DNA of 64,000 bases from Arthrobacter sp. KBS0703 (GTDB lineage: Bacteria; Actinomycetota; Actinomycetes; Actinomycetales; Micrococcaceae). The notes under the pieces are model-generated. The model made no database searches. It saw only the letters and a list, made by a program, of their open reading frames with translations, and had not been told where the DNA came from. Location: NCBI RefSeq assembly GCF_002008315.2, contig NZ_MVDG02000001.1, forward strand, positions 3,100,001 through 3,164,000, read 5' to 3'. Position numbers and translations under genes: made by a program. Below, piece after piece: positions 20,041 through 31,690 of this stretch (position 1 is its first letter; each line of letters opens with the position of its first letter).

Positions 20041-21129
20041 TTAGTAGAACTGCTGTCCCGTCCGCCGCGTGTACACCTGACGGGCTACACGCTCGCCAGC
20101 TGCCATCCACGCCTTGTACTTCAGCGGGCTGATGACCTGGTCGTAACAGCCAACGAAGTCGGTGACTGTTTTGCTGAAGCTGGTCTTGAAAAGCCCCAGT
20201 CCGTGGAACGGGTTGGATGTGTCCTTGAGTTTGTCGCTGGGCGGGGTTCCGCAGAAATCGTATTCGGTGCAGCCCAGCTCCTTGAGCTGGTTGATCGCCG
20301 TCCACTGCACCAGGTGCGAGTCGCCGTACTGGCCGCGTTTCTGCAGGGATCCGCCGTCCTTGTACGTGCCCTTGTGCCCGTAGTTGATGACGAACGCCCC
20401 TACTGACGGTACGCCGTTTTCGTAGACGAACAGAAGCCGTCCCTGGCCCCGCTTGATGAAATTGGTCCAGAACTGGCGGTAGTACTCATACTCGCGGACC
20501 CGGACTTGGGACTTTGCCTCCACGGTGTTGGTCATGAGCGCATACATGGCCGTGAAGTTTTCCTCGGTGGGCTCCACGTTGAGCACGTCGACCCCCTCGC
20601 GGATGGCGCGCCGGACGGCATTCCTGCCCCGCGAATGCAGGTTCCGGAGCAGCTGGTTCTCGTCCGGGGAAATGTCCAGGAGGGCCGTGGAATCGTTGGG
20701 CTGCAGGTTGTGCGTCTTGACCAGCCCGGCCTTTTCGATGACCTCCCGGGCCGCGTCGCTTTGCACGATGTCAGGTTCGATCTTGATGGCGAAGACGCCC
20801 AGCCGAGCCCTCTTTACGAAGTCCGCGTTGGCCGCGGCAATGCCCGGAATGTCTTCGACGCCGGCAACATCGGGCCCCTTGATCAGGTACCACAGCTTCC
20901 CCAGCACCGGAAAGCTCTTCTCCAGCACCAGGTTGTAGCTCGTGTAGTCAGCCGTCTCGTAGACGAGGTGGAGTGTCTTCCAGCCGAAGTGCTGTTTGAC
21001 GTCGGCGAACGCCTCAGACTGAAGCAGGTTACCGCCGTTCGGATTCGCGGTGACGTGGGAGTCCCAGTTGGCGACCTCCTCGGCGGAGGCAAAGCGGGCA
21101 GTGAATTCTCGCAAGTGTGCCGTGTCCAA
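20041..21129 (-). CDS. FemX/FemAB-type peptidoglycan aminoacyltransferase
   Basis: Lipid II interpeptide-bridge aminoacyltransferase family, 362 residues, transferring an amino acid from tRNA to the lysine of the stem peptide. Two GNAT-like halves are seen, with LWYLIKGPDVAG, LLRNLHSRGRNAVRRAIREGVDV and, near the end, the strongly conserved YDFCGTPPSDKLKDTSNPFHGLGLFKTSF region. The start is a TTG at 21129. It lies 31 bp upstream of the ThrE gene region boundary and just downstream of the nuclease gene on the same strand. The amino acid added cannot be told from sequence. Confidence 0.87.
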   Translation of the reverse strand: MDTAHLREFTARFASAEEVANWDSHVTANPNGGNLLQSEAFADVKQHFGWKTLHLVYETADYTSYNLVLEKSFPVLGKLWYLIKGPDVAGVEDIPGIAAANADFVKRARLGVFAIKIEPDIVQSDAAREVIEKAGLVKTHNLQPNDSTALLDISPDENQLLRNLHSRGRNAVRRAIREGVDVLNVEPTEENFTAMYALMTNTVEAKSQVRVREYEYYRQFWTNFIKRGQGRLLFVYENGVPSVGAFVINYGHKGTYKDGGSLQKRGQYGDSHLVQWTAINQLKELGCTEYDFCGTPPSDKLKDTSNPFHGLGLFKTSFSKTVTDFVGCYDQVISPLKYKAWMAAGERVARQVYTRRTGQQFY

Positions 21130-21146
21130 TCTTCGCGTACGTTTCG

Positions 21147-21821
21147 TCAGCAGGTGCCCGGAGAGGCAGCCTCAAGTCTATCTGGCCAGCCTTGCCGGTG
21201 GCTGGACGTAGTCATGCTGCTCACAGTCGTATCTGGCTGAGGTCGGTGAGGACCGTCGACTTGCCCCAGCCTCCCTTCCATGGTCCAGGCCGCTATTTTC
21301 CAGAATTTGCGCGGTATCTGGACTCCTCGGTACGGCACGTCGTCGTCGGCCAGGACCGGGCCGGTGAAGACGCTGATCCTTGCATCGTGCCCGGCGGCGT
21401 GGTTCAGCACGTGGTCTTCGAGCCCGAGCCACAATTCCTTGCCCTGGTTGAAGTCGGCAGCCTGCGGGGCGGCGTTGGGGTAGGAGAAGGTGTCCTGGTT
21501 GGCGGTGCGTGCCGTGGCGTCATCGCCCCACACGGGGTCAAGGCGGCGGACCAGATGGCCGCGGTCCAGGCCGTTGTCGCGGTAGACCTCCGGCCCGGCC
21601 TGCACACTCCGGGGCACCCTGGGGTCGAAATGCCAGACTCCAATCCGGTCAAGCGGCACCAGCTCACGGCCGTTGATGTTGACGCCGACCACGGCAGCTA
21701 GCTTGCGCGCTGGCACGAGCCGGACGGAAAAGTGGGTGTAGTCGAGGAGGATGGTGGGGCGGTCCGGACAGGGCAGTTCGACGGCCGCCCGCAGGAAGCC
21801 GGGATCGTATCCTGTGCCCAT
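21147..21821 (-). CDS. DRGH-type DNA/RNA non-specific endonuclease, abnormal C-terminus
   Basis: NUC1-family endonuclease with the catalytic DRGHLVRR motif (His general base) and the downstream metal-binding region FSYPNAAPQAADFNQGKELWLGLEDHVL. The ATG at 21821 (MGTGYDPGFLRAAVELP) fits the family start; an upstream ATG at 21887 is less likely. After FWKIAAWTMEG the sequence loses resemblance to the family: relatives continue for some 60-80 more residues, while here the frame ends after an unrelated 30-residue tail. Another frame reads STVLTDLSQIRL before a stop. The gene may be shifted or truncated, but the catalytic site is intact. Confidence 0.72.
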   Translation of the reverse strand: MGTGYDPGFLRAAVELPCPDRPTILLDYTHFSVRLVPARKLAAVVGVNINGRELVPLDRIGVWHFDPRVPRSVQAGPEVYRDNGLDRGHLVRRLDPVWGDDATARTANQDTFSYPNAAPQAADFNQGKELWLGLEDHVLNHAAGHDARISVFTGPVLADDDVPYRGVQIPRKFWKIAAWTMEGRLGQVDGPHRPQPDTTVSSMTTSSHRQGWPDRLEAASPGTC

Positions 21822-21876
21822 GGGTCCATCGTTGCACCGGCTTGACTCTCTGTCCTCCCGTGGCGACTGTTGAACC

Positions 21877-22392
21877 ATGGAGCCCACAGACGATAGCCGC
21901 GGCGGAAAGGCCGTTCAGGCGGCAGCCCTCCTCGCGTTTCTGGCTGCGTCTGCCGTGGTCGCTTACCTGGGCTCCCAGGTCACCGTGGGGAACGTCGACG
22001 GCTGGTATGCAACGGCGGACATAGCGCCCTGGTCTCCGCCTGGCTGGGTGTTCGGCGCTGTGTGGACAGTGCTGTACACGGCCATGGCTGTGGCCGCCTG
22101 GCTCGTTTGGCGGAGCGATGACCCCGGACGCAGGACAGCGCTCACGGTGTATTGCCTGCAGCTGGCCCTGAATCTGGCCTGGACGCCCGTGTTCTTTGGG
22201 CTGTATCCGGCGCTGGGGTCCGCCGCCCTCTGGCTGGGGCTTGCCATCATCGTGGCCCTTGCCCTGGCGGTCGCCGCGGCGGTGCTCTGCTTTGGGCCGA
22301 TCAGCCGGACAGCCGGGCTGTTGATGCTGCCCTACCTGTCCTGGGTGGTCTTTGCCGTGAGCCTGAATGTGTGGGCGGCCGCCCACAATTAG
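21877..22392 (+). CDS. TspO/MBR family membrane protein
   Basis: Outer-membrane-type TspO/MBR homologue found in many bacteria, here 171 residues with five membrane helices. The signature includes WSPPGWVFGAVWTVLYTAMAVAAWLVW and later LNLAWTPVFFGL, with the Trp-rich tryptophan/porphyrin-binding surface. Known relatives bind tetrapyrroles and respond to oxidative stress; the role here is inferred only. It is divergent from the nuclease gene (55 bp apart) and convergent with sdaA (30 bp). Confidence 0.9.
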   Translation: MEPTDDSRGGKAVQAAALLAFLAASAVVAYLGSQVTVGNVDGWYATADIAPWSPPGWVFGAVWTVLYTAMAVAAWLVWRSDDPGRRTALTVYCLQLALNLAWTPVFFGLYPALGSAALWLGLAIIVALALAVAAAVLCFGPISRTAGLLMLPYLSWVVFAVSLNVWAAAHN

Positions 22393-22422
22393 GCCGCCGC
22401 CGCCCCGGTCACCGCTGCCGAA

Positions 22423-23835
22423 TCAGCACTCCACCACGTTCACGGCGAGGCCGCCCATCGCCGTTTCCTTGTATTTGGAGCTCATGTCCCTGCCGGTCTC
22501 GCGCATGGTCACGATAACCTCGTCGAGCGAAACCCGGTGCGAACCGTCGCCCCAGAGCGCCATCTTGGCCGCGTTGATCGCCTTCGCCGCCGCGATTGCG
22601 TTCCGCTCAATGCACGGCACCTGCACCAGCCCGCCGATCGGATCGCAGGTCAGGCCCAGGTTGTGCTCCATCGCGATCTCGGCCGCGTTCTCCACCTGCG
22701 CCGGCGTGCCGCCCATCACCTCGGCCAGCCCCGCGGCGGCCATCGACGACGCCGAGCCCACCTCGCCCTGGCAGCCCACCTCGGCCCCGGAAATCGACGC
22801 CTGCTCCTTGTACAACACCCCGATCGCACCCGCCGTGAGCAGGAACTTCACCACCACATCGTCACGATCCTGCTGGGTCGCCTGATCCATGCCCGGGGCG
22901 AAGTGCAGCGCGTAGTACAGCACCGCCGGGATGATGCCCGCGGCGCCGTTGGTCGGCGCGGTGACCACCCTGCCGCCGGAGGCGTTCTCCTCGTTCACCG
23001 CCAGGGCAATCAGGTTCACCCACTCCTGCCAGTACTTCGGGTCCCGGTAATCGGGATCCTGGTCCCGGCTCTCCTTCAGCAGCCGCTCGTGCCAGTCCGG
23101 CGCACGACGGCGGACCTTCAGCCCGCCCGGCAGCAGCCCCTCACGCCGGAGGCTGGTTTCCACACAGCCCTCCATCACCGAATAAATATGCAGCAGCCCC
23201 TCCCGGATCTCCTCCTCGGTGCGGGAAGCACGTTCATTGACGAACATGACCTCGCCGATGGACAGACCCTTGGACTGGCAGCGGCCCAGCAACTCGGCTG
23301 CGGTGCGGAACGGCAGCGGCAATTCCTTCTTGGACTCGTCCAGTTCCTGCTGCGCCGCGTCCTCCTCGCCCTCCCGGACGATGAAACCCCCGCCCACCGA
23401 GAAGAACGTGGCACTGCGCAGCACCTCCCCGCCCGCGTCCGAGACCGTGAACGTCATGCCGTTCGTATGCCGCGGCAGGACGGTCAGCGGACGCAGGACC
23501 ATGTCCTTCACCCCGTACGGCAACGAAACCGCACCGGCCAGCCGCAGCGTCCCGGTCTCCGAGATCGCCGCCAGCCGCTGCTCCACCTCATCAGGCAGGA
23601 TCAGCTCCGGATGGAAACCTTCCAGCCCCAGCAGGATCGCCGTCATGGTGCCATGCCCATGCCCGGTCGCGGCCAGCGACCCATACAGATCCACCCGCAA
23701 CGACGCCACCCGGTCCAGAACCCCGGACGCCGTAAGCTCCCCCGCGAACACCGCGGCAGCCCGCATCGGACCCACCGTGTGCGAACTGGACGGGCCGATC
23801 CCGATCGAGAAGAGGTCAAAGACTCCAACAGCCAT
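22423..23835 (-). CDS. sdaA: L-serine ammonia-lyase (iron-sulfur)
   Basis: Deaminates L-serine to pyruvate and ammonia; single-chain iron-sulfur serine dehydratase of 470 residues. The N-terminal beta domain starts [23 protein letters not shown], and the C-terminal alpha domain has the cluster cysteines in [19 protein letters not shown] and [10 protein letters not shown]. It is the last gene of the glycine cluster: serine made from glycine and methylene-THF can be converted to pyruvate here. A 207-bp spacer separates it from gcvH, so it may have its own promoter as well. Confidence 0.96.
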   Translation of the reverse strand: MAVGVFDLFSIGIGPSSSHTVGPMRAAAVFAGELTASGVLDRVASLRVDLYGSLAATGHGHGTMTAILLGLEGFHPELILPDEVEQRLAAISETGTLRLAGAVSLPYGVKDMVLRPLTVLPRHTNGMTFTVSDAGGEVLRSATFFSVGGGFIVREGEEDAAQQELDESKKELPLPFRTAAELLGRCQSKGLSIGEVMFVNERASRTEEEIREGLLHIYSVMEGCVETSLRREGLLPGGLKVRRRAPDWHERLLKESRDQDPDYRDPKYWQEWVNLIALAVNEENASGGRVVTAPTNGAAGIIPAVLYYALHFAPGMDQATQQDRDDVVVKFLLTAGAIGVLYKEQASISGAEVGCQGEVGSASSMAAAGLAEVMGGTPAQVENAAEIAMEHNLGLTCDPIGGLVQVPCIERNAIAAAKAINAAKMALWGDGSHRVSLDEVIVTMRETGRDMSSKYKETAMGGLAVNVVEC

Positions 23836-24042
23836 TGTCGGTTCCTAACTAGGTCTAACTGTGGTCCGGCAGATGGTCCTGCCGGATGACTGCGGCGCCG
23901 CGGGTCGCGGCTCGCAATCGGTCAGTACGGTCGGCGGCGGCAGCTTGTGGCGGCCGCGCGCCGTCGTCCTGTCTTAAGCAACGCTACGCGGTTTATGCCG
24001 CGGCGAGCCCGGCCGCGGCCGGGTAGCGGTGGTGGGCTGCGC

Positions 24043-24426
24043 TCACAGCTCGCCGCCGTTCTTGGAGGCGTAGTCCTGCGCGGAGAGCAGCGGGCCCTCG
24101 GACTCGGCTGCCACCTTGAACAGCCAGCCGGCACCGTACGGATCGCTGTTGATCAGCGCGGGGTCCTCGACGACGGACGGGTTGATTTCCGTGACCTCGC
24201 CCGTCACCGGGGCATAAAGATCGGAGACGGACTTCGTGGACTCCACTTCGCCGCAGGTCTCCCCCGCGGTGACCGTGTCGCCGACCGCGGGCAGGTCAAC
24301 ATAGACAATGTCGCCCAGGGCGTCCGTGGCCACGGCCGAGATGCCGATGGACAAAACGTTCCCAGCGCCGCGGGCAACCCACTCGTGTTCGTCGGAGTAC
24401 TGCAGTTCAGGGGCAACTTTTGCCAT
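24043..24426 (-). CDS. gcvH: Glycine cleavage system H protein
   Basis: Lipoyl carrier protein of 127 residues that shuttles the aminomethyl group between the P, T and L proteins. The lipoylation lysine is K65 in the canonical [13 protein letters not shown]. The C-terminal [15 protein letters not shown] is typical. ATG at 24426 follows AAAGGAAGA. Unusually for a gcv operon it is separated from gcvT by 515 bp of gene-free DNA and a hairpin, so it may be transcribed separately. Confidence 0.97.
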   Translation of the reverse strand: MAKVAPELQYSDEHEWVARGAGNVLSIGISAVATDALGDIVYVDLPAVGDTVTAGETCGEVESTKSVSDLYAPVTGEVTEINPSVVEDPALINSDPYGAGWLFKVAAESEGPLLSAQDYASKNGGEL

Positions 24427-24905
24427 GTGTTTCTTCCTTTACGTTTGAAAAGTCGTGGGCTGAATCAATTGTGGCTGGGTTAGTCGGCGACCGCGGTGCC
24501 GTTGGGTGGCGGATGAGGCAATTCCTCCGCGTGCTCGGTCGCGACGGCGCCCGCTGAGCGGACGCGACGCTCCCTTAGACGCACGCTTCCGGAATCCCCT
24601 CACCCGCCGATCCCCTGCTTCAGTTCTGGCCGCCAACAGTTTTCCGAGAAGCCAACGGTTCCTCGGAAGAAAGTGTGGCTTTGGGTTCAGGAGAAGCCGA
24701 CCCTCGGTAGGCGGCTCATCCCCAGCACCTTTGGCTTTCAAAGGCGCCGGAACCGGCGGCAATCCTGTCATAGCGGTTTTTCAAAAGGTGACCTGCCCTC
24801 GAGGAGCTGGCTGGCCGCGGTTTTCGAAAGCGTGCGTCAAAGCGACGAAGGAGCAGCACGCGTGAAAACTGGGGCCTGCCGGCCCCGGAGCCGGGACCGC
24901 TGAGG
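24427..24905. other. Gene-free spacer with inverted repeats between gcvT and gcvH
   Basis: About 480 bp with no credible gene; short open frames here lack ribosome sites and family resemblance. It holds a hairpin at 24641-24668 (TTCCGAGAAGCC against GGTTCCTCGGAA) and a longer imperfect inverted pair. TAGACGCACGCTTCC at about 24576-24590 reappears inverted as AAAGCGTGCGTCAA at about 24827-24840, each with a CGCGTGCT-like word on the far side. It could be a small non-coding or miniature repeat element. The gcvH promoter must lie here if gcvH is separately transcribed. Confidence 0.5.
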
Positions 24906-24933
24906 CGCCCGGGTACCGATAGGTACCCGGGCG
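24906..24933 (-). terminator. Hairpin after gcvT
   Basis: A 12-bp perfect stem (CGCCCGGGTACC and its complement) with a GATA loop lies 9 bp after the gcvT stop. No T-run follows, as is common for GC-rich actinobacterial hairpins, so it may attenuate rather than fully stop transcription into gcvH. Confidence 0.65.
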
Positions 24934-24941
24934 GACGGGAC

Positions 24942-26090
24942 CTACTTTTGGCGCTTGTAGAAAGGCAGTGCGACGACTTCGAACGGCTCCGCCTTGCCGC
25001 GGAGGTCGATGTCCAGGGCGGTGCCGGGTTCGGTGAACTCGGCGTCGACATAGGCCATGGCCACCGGGTACCCGAGCGTGGGGCTGGGCTGTCCGGAGGT
25101 CACTTCGCCAACAACGTTGCCGTCCTTGAGCACCGGGTAGTGCCCGCGGCCTGCGCGGCGGCCCAGGCCCTTGAGGCCCACGAGCTTGCGGCCCGACGTG
25201 GCGCCGGCCCCTGCTTCCTTCTTGGCGGCCAATGCTGCCTTGCCCACGAAGTCGCCTTCCTTGGAAAGCGCGACGACGGGACCGAGACCGGCGGCGAACG
25301 GGTCACCTTCGAGTGACAGTTCGTTGCCGTAGAGCGGCATGCCGGCTTCGAGGCGGAGCGAATCGCGCGAGGCGAGGCCGGCGGGCGTCAGCTCCCCTTC
25401 ATCCGCAATGGCGATGATGGCCTGCCAGAGGGCGGCGGCGTCGTCGTTGTCCACGAAGATCTCGAAGCCGTCCTCGCCGGTGTACCCGGTCCGGGCCAGC
25501 AGCAGCTCCTGGCCGGTGCCAGCCACAAGGAAGGGAACCTCGACCGCGGCGTAATACTTCAGGCCGGTGACGAGCTCGTGCTGCGCGGCAGGAACCAGGC
25601 GGAGGAGGATTTCCTCGGCCTTGGGGCCCTGGACGGCGATCAGCGATGTGGCCGCGGAGACGTCCTCGACCACGGCATCGAACCCGGCGGAGCGCTGGGC
25701 GAGGGCCTCGGCCACCACCTTGGCGTTGCCGGCATTGGGCACCACGAGGAACGTGTCCGTTCCGTCCTGAGCAGCCGGCCGGCGGTACACGATGAGGTCG
25801 TCAATGATGCCGCCGTCCTCGTTGCAGATCAGCGAGTACTTGGCCTTGCCGACGGACATCGCGGAAATCTTGCCCACCAGGGCATAGTCCAGGAATGCTG
25901 CCGCGCCGGGGCCGGTCACCCAGACTTCGCCCATGTGGGAGAGGTCGAAGATGCCCGCGGCCTTGCGGACCGCGTGGTGTTCGGCCAGTTCGGAGCTGTA
26001 CTTGAGCGGCATTTGCCAGCCGCCGAAGTCGGTGAAGGACGCACCCAGCTTCTTGTGCTCTTCGTAGAGGGCTGTGTAGTTCTCAGGCAT
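24942..26090 (-). CDS. gcvT: Glycine cleavage system T protein (aminomethyltransferase)
   Basis: Tetrahydrofolate-dependent aminomethyltransferase of 382 residues that releases ammonia and forms methylene-THF. Family features are the N-terminal FTDFGGWQMPLKY, IFDLSHMGEVWVTG, ARTGYTGEDGFEIFV, and the C-terminal barrel with VTSGQPSPTLGYPVAMAYVD. The ATG at 26090 is 12 bp after the gcvP stop, so they are cotranscribed. Length and ends are normal. Confidence 0.97.
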   Translation of the reverse strand: MPENYTALYEEHKKLGASFTDFGGWQMPLKYSSELAEHHAVRKAAGIFDLSHMGEVWVTGPGAAAFLDYALVGKISAMSVGKAKYSLICNEDGGIIDDLIVYRRPAAQDGTDTFLVVPNAGNAKVVAEALAQRSAGFDAVVEDVSAATSLIAVQGPKAEEILLRLVPAAQHELVTGLKYYAAVEVPFLVAGTGQELLLARTGYTGEDGFEIFVDNDDAAALWQAIIAIADEGELTPAGLASRDSLRLEAGMPLYGNELSLEGDPFAAGLGPVVALSKEGDFVGKAALAAKKEAGAGATSGRKLVGLKGLGRRAGRGHYPVLKDGNVVGEVTSGQPSPTLGYPVAMAYVDAEFTEPGTALDIDLRGKAEPFEVVALPFYKRQK

Positions 26091-26102
26091 GGGAGCGGAT
26101 CC

Positions 26103-28952
<2,850 letters not shown>

Positions 28953-29000
28953 AAGGAACTCCATAACTCAGGCGGCGCAGGGTACGCCACATCGATTCGG

Positions 29001-29250
29001 GTTCCTCCCCGCTCTGTATATTGGACCTGAGAGTTTCCGCGCGGCCGTGCTTTTGCACAGCCCCGCTTGCACCGTCGGTGAGCACAGCATGCCCTGAACA
29101 CTCCGGGTAGTTACGGAACATTCCAGATGGGCAGCCTGCTGCTTTCCAGAGTTGCCTTGCCGCGGCGGTACATGGGCCTGAGAGATTCCTGGGGAGGATT
29201 TGCTCCTACGGCGCCTGCTTGTACCTACTTGCAGAACTCTCCCGCCGCAG
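29001..29250 (-). promoter_or_regulatory. Tandem glycine riboswitch
   Basis: Two consecutive glycine aptamers in the gcvP leader. Aptamer 1 has GCGCCGTAGGAGCAA (29200-29214), the core CTCTCAGG (29177-29184) and the closing ACTCTGGAAAGCAG. Aptamer 2 has CACCGACGGTGCAAG (29066-29080) and its own CTCTCAGG (29026-29033), ending near GGGGAGGAAC. These are the conserved elements of the class, which activates gcv genes when glycine is plentiful. Aptamer 2 ends some 40 bases before the gcvP start. Confidence 0.93.
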
Positions 29251-29357
29251 ATCAAAGGCATATTCAATTAGCGATGACAACAGTCACAGGGGCTATTCTC
29301 CTACGTCCGGAAGGCGGCCGCAAACTGTCTCGCGGGGGCCGGACGGCGTGGCGGGGG

Positions 29358-29897
29358 CTAGCCGCGGAGCCGTTCCAGCGCGCCGAGCAGGCTCTCGACG
29401 TCGGCGGCTGTCTCGGCGGGAGTGGCCGCCGGCCCGATCGACAGCATGGCATTGAAATACAGGCCGTCCCCCATGTAGAGCACCGCCTTCGCGAGTCCGG
29501 GACCCACGTCTTTGGCGATCTCAGCGAGCCAGCGCTGCTGGATGTGGGCGAAACGGCGCCGGGTCTCCTCGTGGGCAACCTCGGCGAGGCGCGTGGCGGC
29601 CACGATGACCCGGTCCAGCGGCGTGTCCGCCCAGACTGACGACTTGATGAAGTAGGCGGCAGCACCTTCCGGCGCCTTTGCCATGGCCTGGGCATCCGCC
29701 TCAGCGTGCTCGTCCAGACGGTCCAGCAGGACGCCGATCAGGGCTTCCTTGTTCGGGAAGTGATAGAGCAGCCCGCCCTTGGAGACGCCCGCGCGGCCGG
29801 CGACGGCGTCGAGGGTGGCAGCCCTCTCCCCCACCTCAATGAGGAGCGATTCAAAGGCATCGAGGACGGCGCCGCGCGCGACTGGTTTTCTGGCCAT
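29358..29897 (-). CDS. TetR-family repressor of the adjacent efflux pump
   Basis: Transcriptional repressor of 179 residues. The N-terminal helix-turn-helix reads ATLDAVAGRAGVSKGGLLYHFPNKEALI, and the rest is the variable ligand-binding helical domain. Start ATG at 29897 (MARKPVARGAVLDAF); an upstream ATG at 29909 would add four residues and move toward the operator. It is divergent from the MFS gene and a perfect 13-bp inverted repeat lies between them (29933-29960), so it very likely represses both. The inducer is unknown. Confidence 0.9.
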   Translation of the reverse strand: MARKPVARGAVLDAFESLLIEVGERAATLDAVAGRAGVSKGGLLYHFPNKEALIGVLLDRLDEHAEADAQAMAKAPEGAAAYFIKSSVWADTPLDRVIVAATRLAEVAHEETRRRFAHIQQRWLAEIAKDVGPGLAKAVLYMGDGLYFNAMLSIGPAATPAETAADVESLLGALERLRG

Positions 29898-29932
29898 GGC
29901 TCCCATCATGCCTGCTCAGGCAGCCGATTTTA

Positions 29933-29960
29933 TAACTATACCGTCCAGACGGTATAGTTA
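29933..29960. promoter_or_regulatory. TetR-type operator between repressor and efflux gene
   Basis: TAACTATACCGTC and its exact reverse complement are separated by two bases (CA). Each arm holds TATACCG, a common TetR half-site pattern. The right arm contains TATAGT (29953-29958), a good -10 hexamer for the MFS gene whose ATG starts 7 bases later. A bound repressor would block both divergent promoters. Confidence 0.88.
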
Positions 29961-29964
29961 CTGC

Positions 29965-31542
29965 ATGACCACCGCCTCAACCACCCAGAAGCACAGCCGG
30001 ACCACCTCCGAGGACATCGGGCAGCCCATACCCGTCAACGGCGGTGTGCGCGACTGGATTGCCCTTGGGCTCCTCATGTTCCCGGTCCTCCTGGTGGCCG
30101 TGGACAACACCGCGCTGACGTTTGCGCTGCCGGCCATCGCCCGCAGCCTGGACCCCTCAGGCGTGCAGCTGCTGTGGATCGTGGACTCGTACGCCCTGGT
30201 CCTGGCCGGCCTGCTGGTGGCCATGGGCAGCCTGGGCGACAGGATCGGACGCCGCCGGCTGCTCCTCATCGGCACCACGGGCTTTGCCGCGGTTTCGGCC
30301 GCCACCGCATTTGCTCCGAGCGCGGAATGGCTGATTGCCGGCCGCGCTGCGCTGGGCCTCTTCGGCGCGATGCTCATGCCGTCCACGCTGTCCCTGATCC
30401 GCAACATTTTTCCGAATCCGGGCAGGCGCCGGCTGGCGGTGGCGGTGTGGGCTGCCGGCTTCTCCGGCGGCGCCGCCCTGGGCCCGATATTCGGCGGCTG
30501 GCTCGTGGAGGAGTTCTGGTGGGGCGCCATACTGCTGGTGGCGATGCCCATCATGCTGCCGCTGCTTGCCTTCGGCCCCTCCTTCATTCCGGAGTCCAGG
30601 GACCCCCGCCCCGGCCGCGTGGACCCGCCCAGCATCCTGCTGTCCCTGCTGACGATGGTGCCGGTGGTTTACGGCATCAAGGAACTTGCCACGGAGGGTA
30701 CGGGCGTGCAGCCGCTGGCCATCATCGCATTCGGCGCTGCCATGGGCTTCCTCTTTGTCCGGCGCCAGCAGCGGCTGGAATCGCCGCTTTTGGACATGTC
30801 GCTGTTCCGGAACCGGGTGTTCAGCACAGCCATCACGGCGAATGTACTGGCGCTGTTCTCCTTCAACGGATTCATCCTTTTCCTCGCCCAGCACCTGCAG
30901 CTGCTGGAGGGCATGTCGCCGTCGGCATCCGGGACCGCGATGATCCCCGCGCTGACCGCCACAGTGACGGCGGGCCTGCTCGTGGTGCCGCTGGTGCGGA
31001 AGGTGCGGCCCGGGTTCGTGGTGGCCGGCGGCCTCTCGCTGAGCGCGGCCGGCTACAGCGTTGTGGCGTTCGGCGACCATTCGGCCGGACCGGCGCTGCT
31101 GCTGGGGGCCCTGCTGCTCCTGGCCCTGGGCGTGGGCGCCGCTGAAACCATCTCGAACGACCTGATCCTGGGCGCCGTCCCGCCGGAGAAGTCCGGGGCG
31201 GCCGCGGCGATTTCCGAGACCGGCTATGAAGTGGGGTCCCTCCTGGGGACAGCGGTTCTGGGATCGATCCTGACGGCGTCGTACCAGCGGCACCTCATGC
31301 TGCCCGACGCCGTTACGCACGCCTCCCCGGCCGATTCGGCGGACCGGGCCCGGGAAACGCTCGCCGGTGCGATGGAACTGGCGGGAACGCTGCCCGCGCC
31401 GCTGTCCGAGTCCCTCGCCGCAGCGGCCCGTGCAGCGTTCGACTCCGGCGTCCACGTCACTGCGGCCATTGCGCTGGTACTGATGGCGGGAGCGGCGGCC
31501 CTTGCCGCCGTCGTGCTGCGGAAAGTCCCCAAGGCCAAGTAG
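29965..31542 (+). CDS. MFS drug efflux transporter (DHA2/EmrB-QacA type)
   Basis: Proton-driven exporter of 525 residues with about 14 membrane helices. It has the motif-C-like LVAVDNTALTFALPAIA and motif A LGDRIGRRRLLLIGT. DHA2 relatives expel disinfectants, dyes or antibiotics; the substrate here is not evident. The ATG at 29965 lies 4 bp beyond the TetR operator and about 6 bp after its TATAGT -10 box, with no ribosome site, so the mRNA is probably leaderless. A shared hairpin (31615-31643) lies downstream. Confidence 0.9.
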   Translation: MTTASTTQKHSRTTSEDIGQPIPVNGGVRDWIALGLLMFPVLLVAVDNTALTFALPAIARSLDPSGVQLLWIVDSYALVLAGLLVAMGSLGDRIGRRRLLLIGTTGFAAVSAATAFAPSAEWLIAGRAALGLFGAMLMPSTLSLIRNIFPNPGRRRLAVAVWAAGFSGGAALGPIFGGWLVEEFWWGAILLVAMPIMLPLLAFGPSFIPESRDPRPGRVDPPSILLSLLTMVPVVYGIKELATEGTGVQPLAIIAFGAAMGFLFVRRQQRLESPLLDMSLFRNRVFSTAITANVLALFSFNGFILFLAQHLQLLEGMSPSASGTAMIPALTATVTAGLLVVPLVRKVRPGFVVAGGLSLSAAGYSVVAFGDHSAGPALLLGALLLLALGVGAAETISNDLILGAVPPEKSGAAAAISETGYEVGSLLGTAVLGSILTASYQRHLMLPDAVTHASPADSADRARETLAGAMELAGTLPAPLSESLAAAARAAFDSGVHVTAAIALVLMAGAAALAAVVLRKVPKAK

Positions 31543-31614
31543 GCGTGCGCTGGCCGACGGCGGGCCGTCACCGCGGCTGCGGTGTCGGCCGCCGCAATCC
31601 GCCGGGTGCATGCT

Positions 31615-31643
31615 TAAGGCCCCGGAGATGCTCCGGGGCCTTA
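31615..31643. terminator. Bidirectional terminator between MFS and dps genes
   Basis: A perfect 13-bp stem (TAAGGCCCCGGAG and complement) with a three-base ATG loop lies between two converging genes. The outer TTAA/CCTTA bases give short T-runs on both strands, so it can serve both genes. Confidence 0.85.
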
Positions 31644-31690
31644 CGCCTGGCGGGCGGCAGCTCAGCCCGCCGCTGCCTGCCTGCCGCCGC

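Noticed and set aside
24506..24865. A 119-codon frame in the gcvT-gcvH gap
   Set aside because: No ribosome site, Arg/Pro-rich composition typical of chance frames, and overlapping frames on both strands are equally open.
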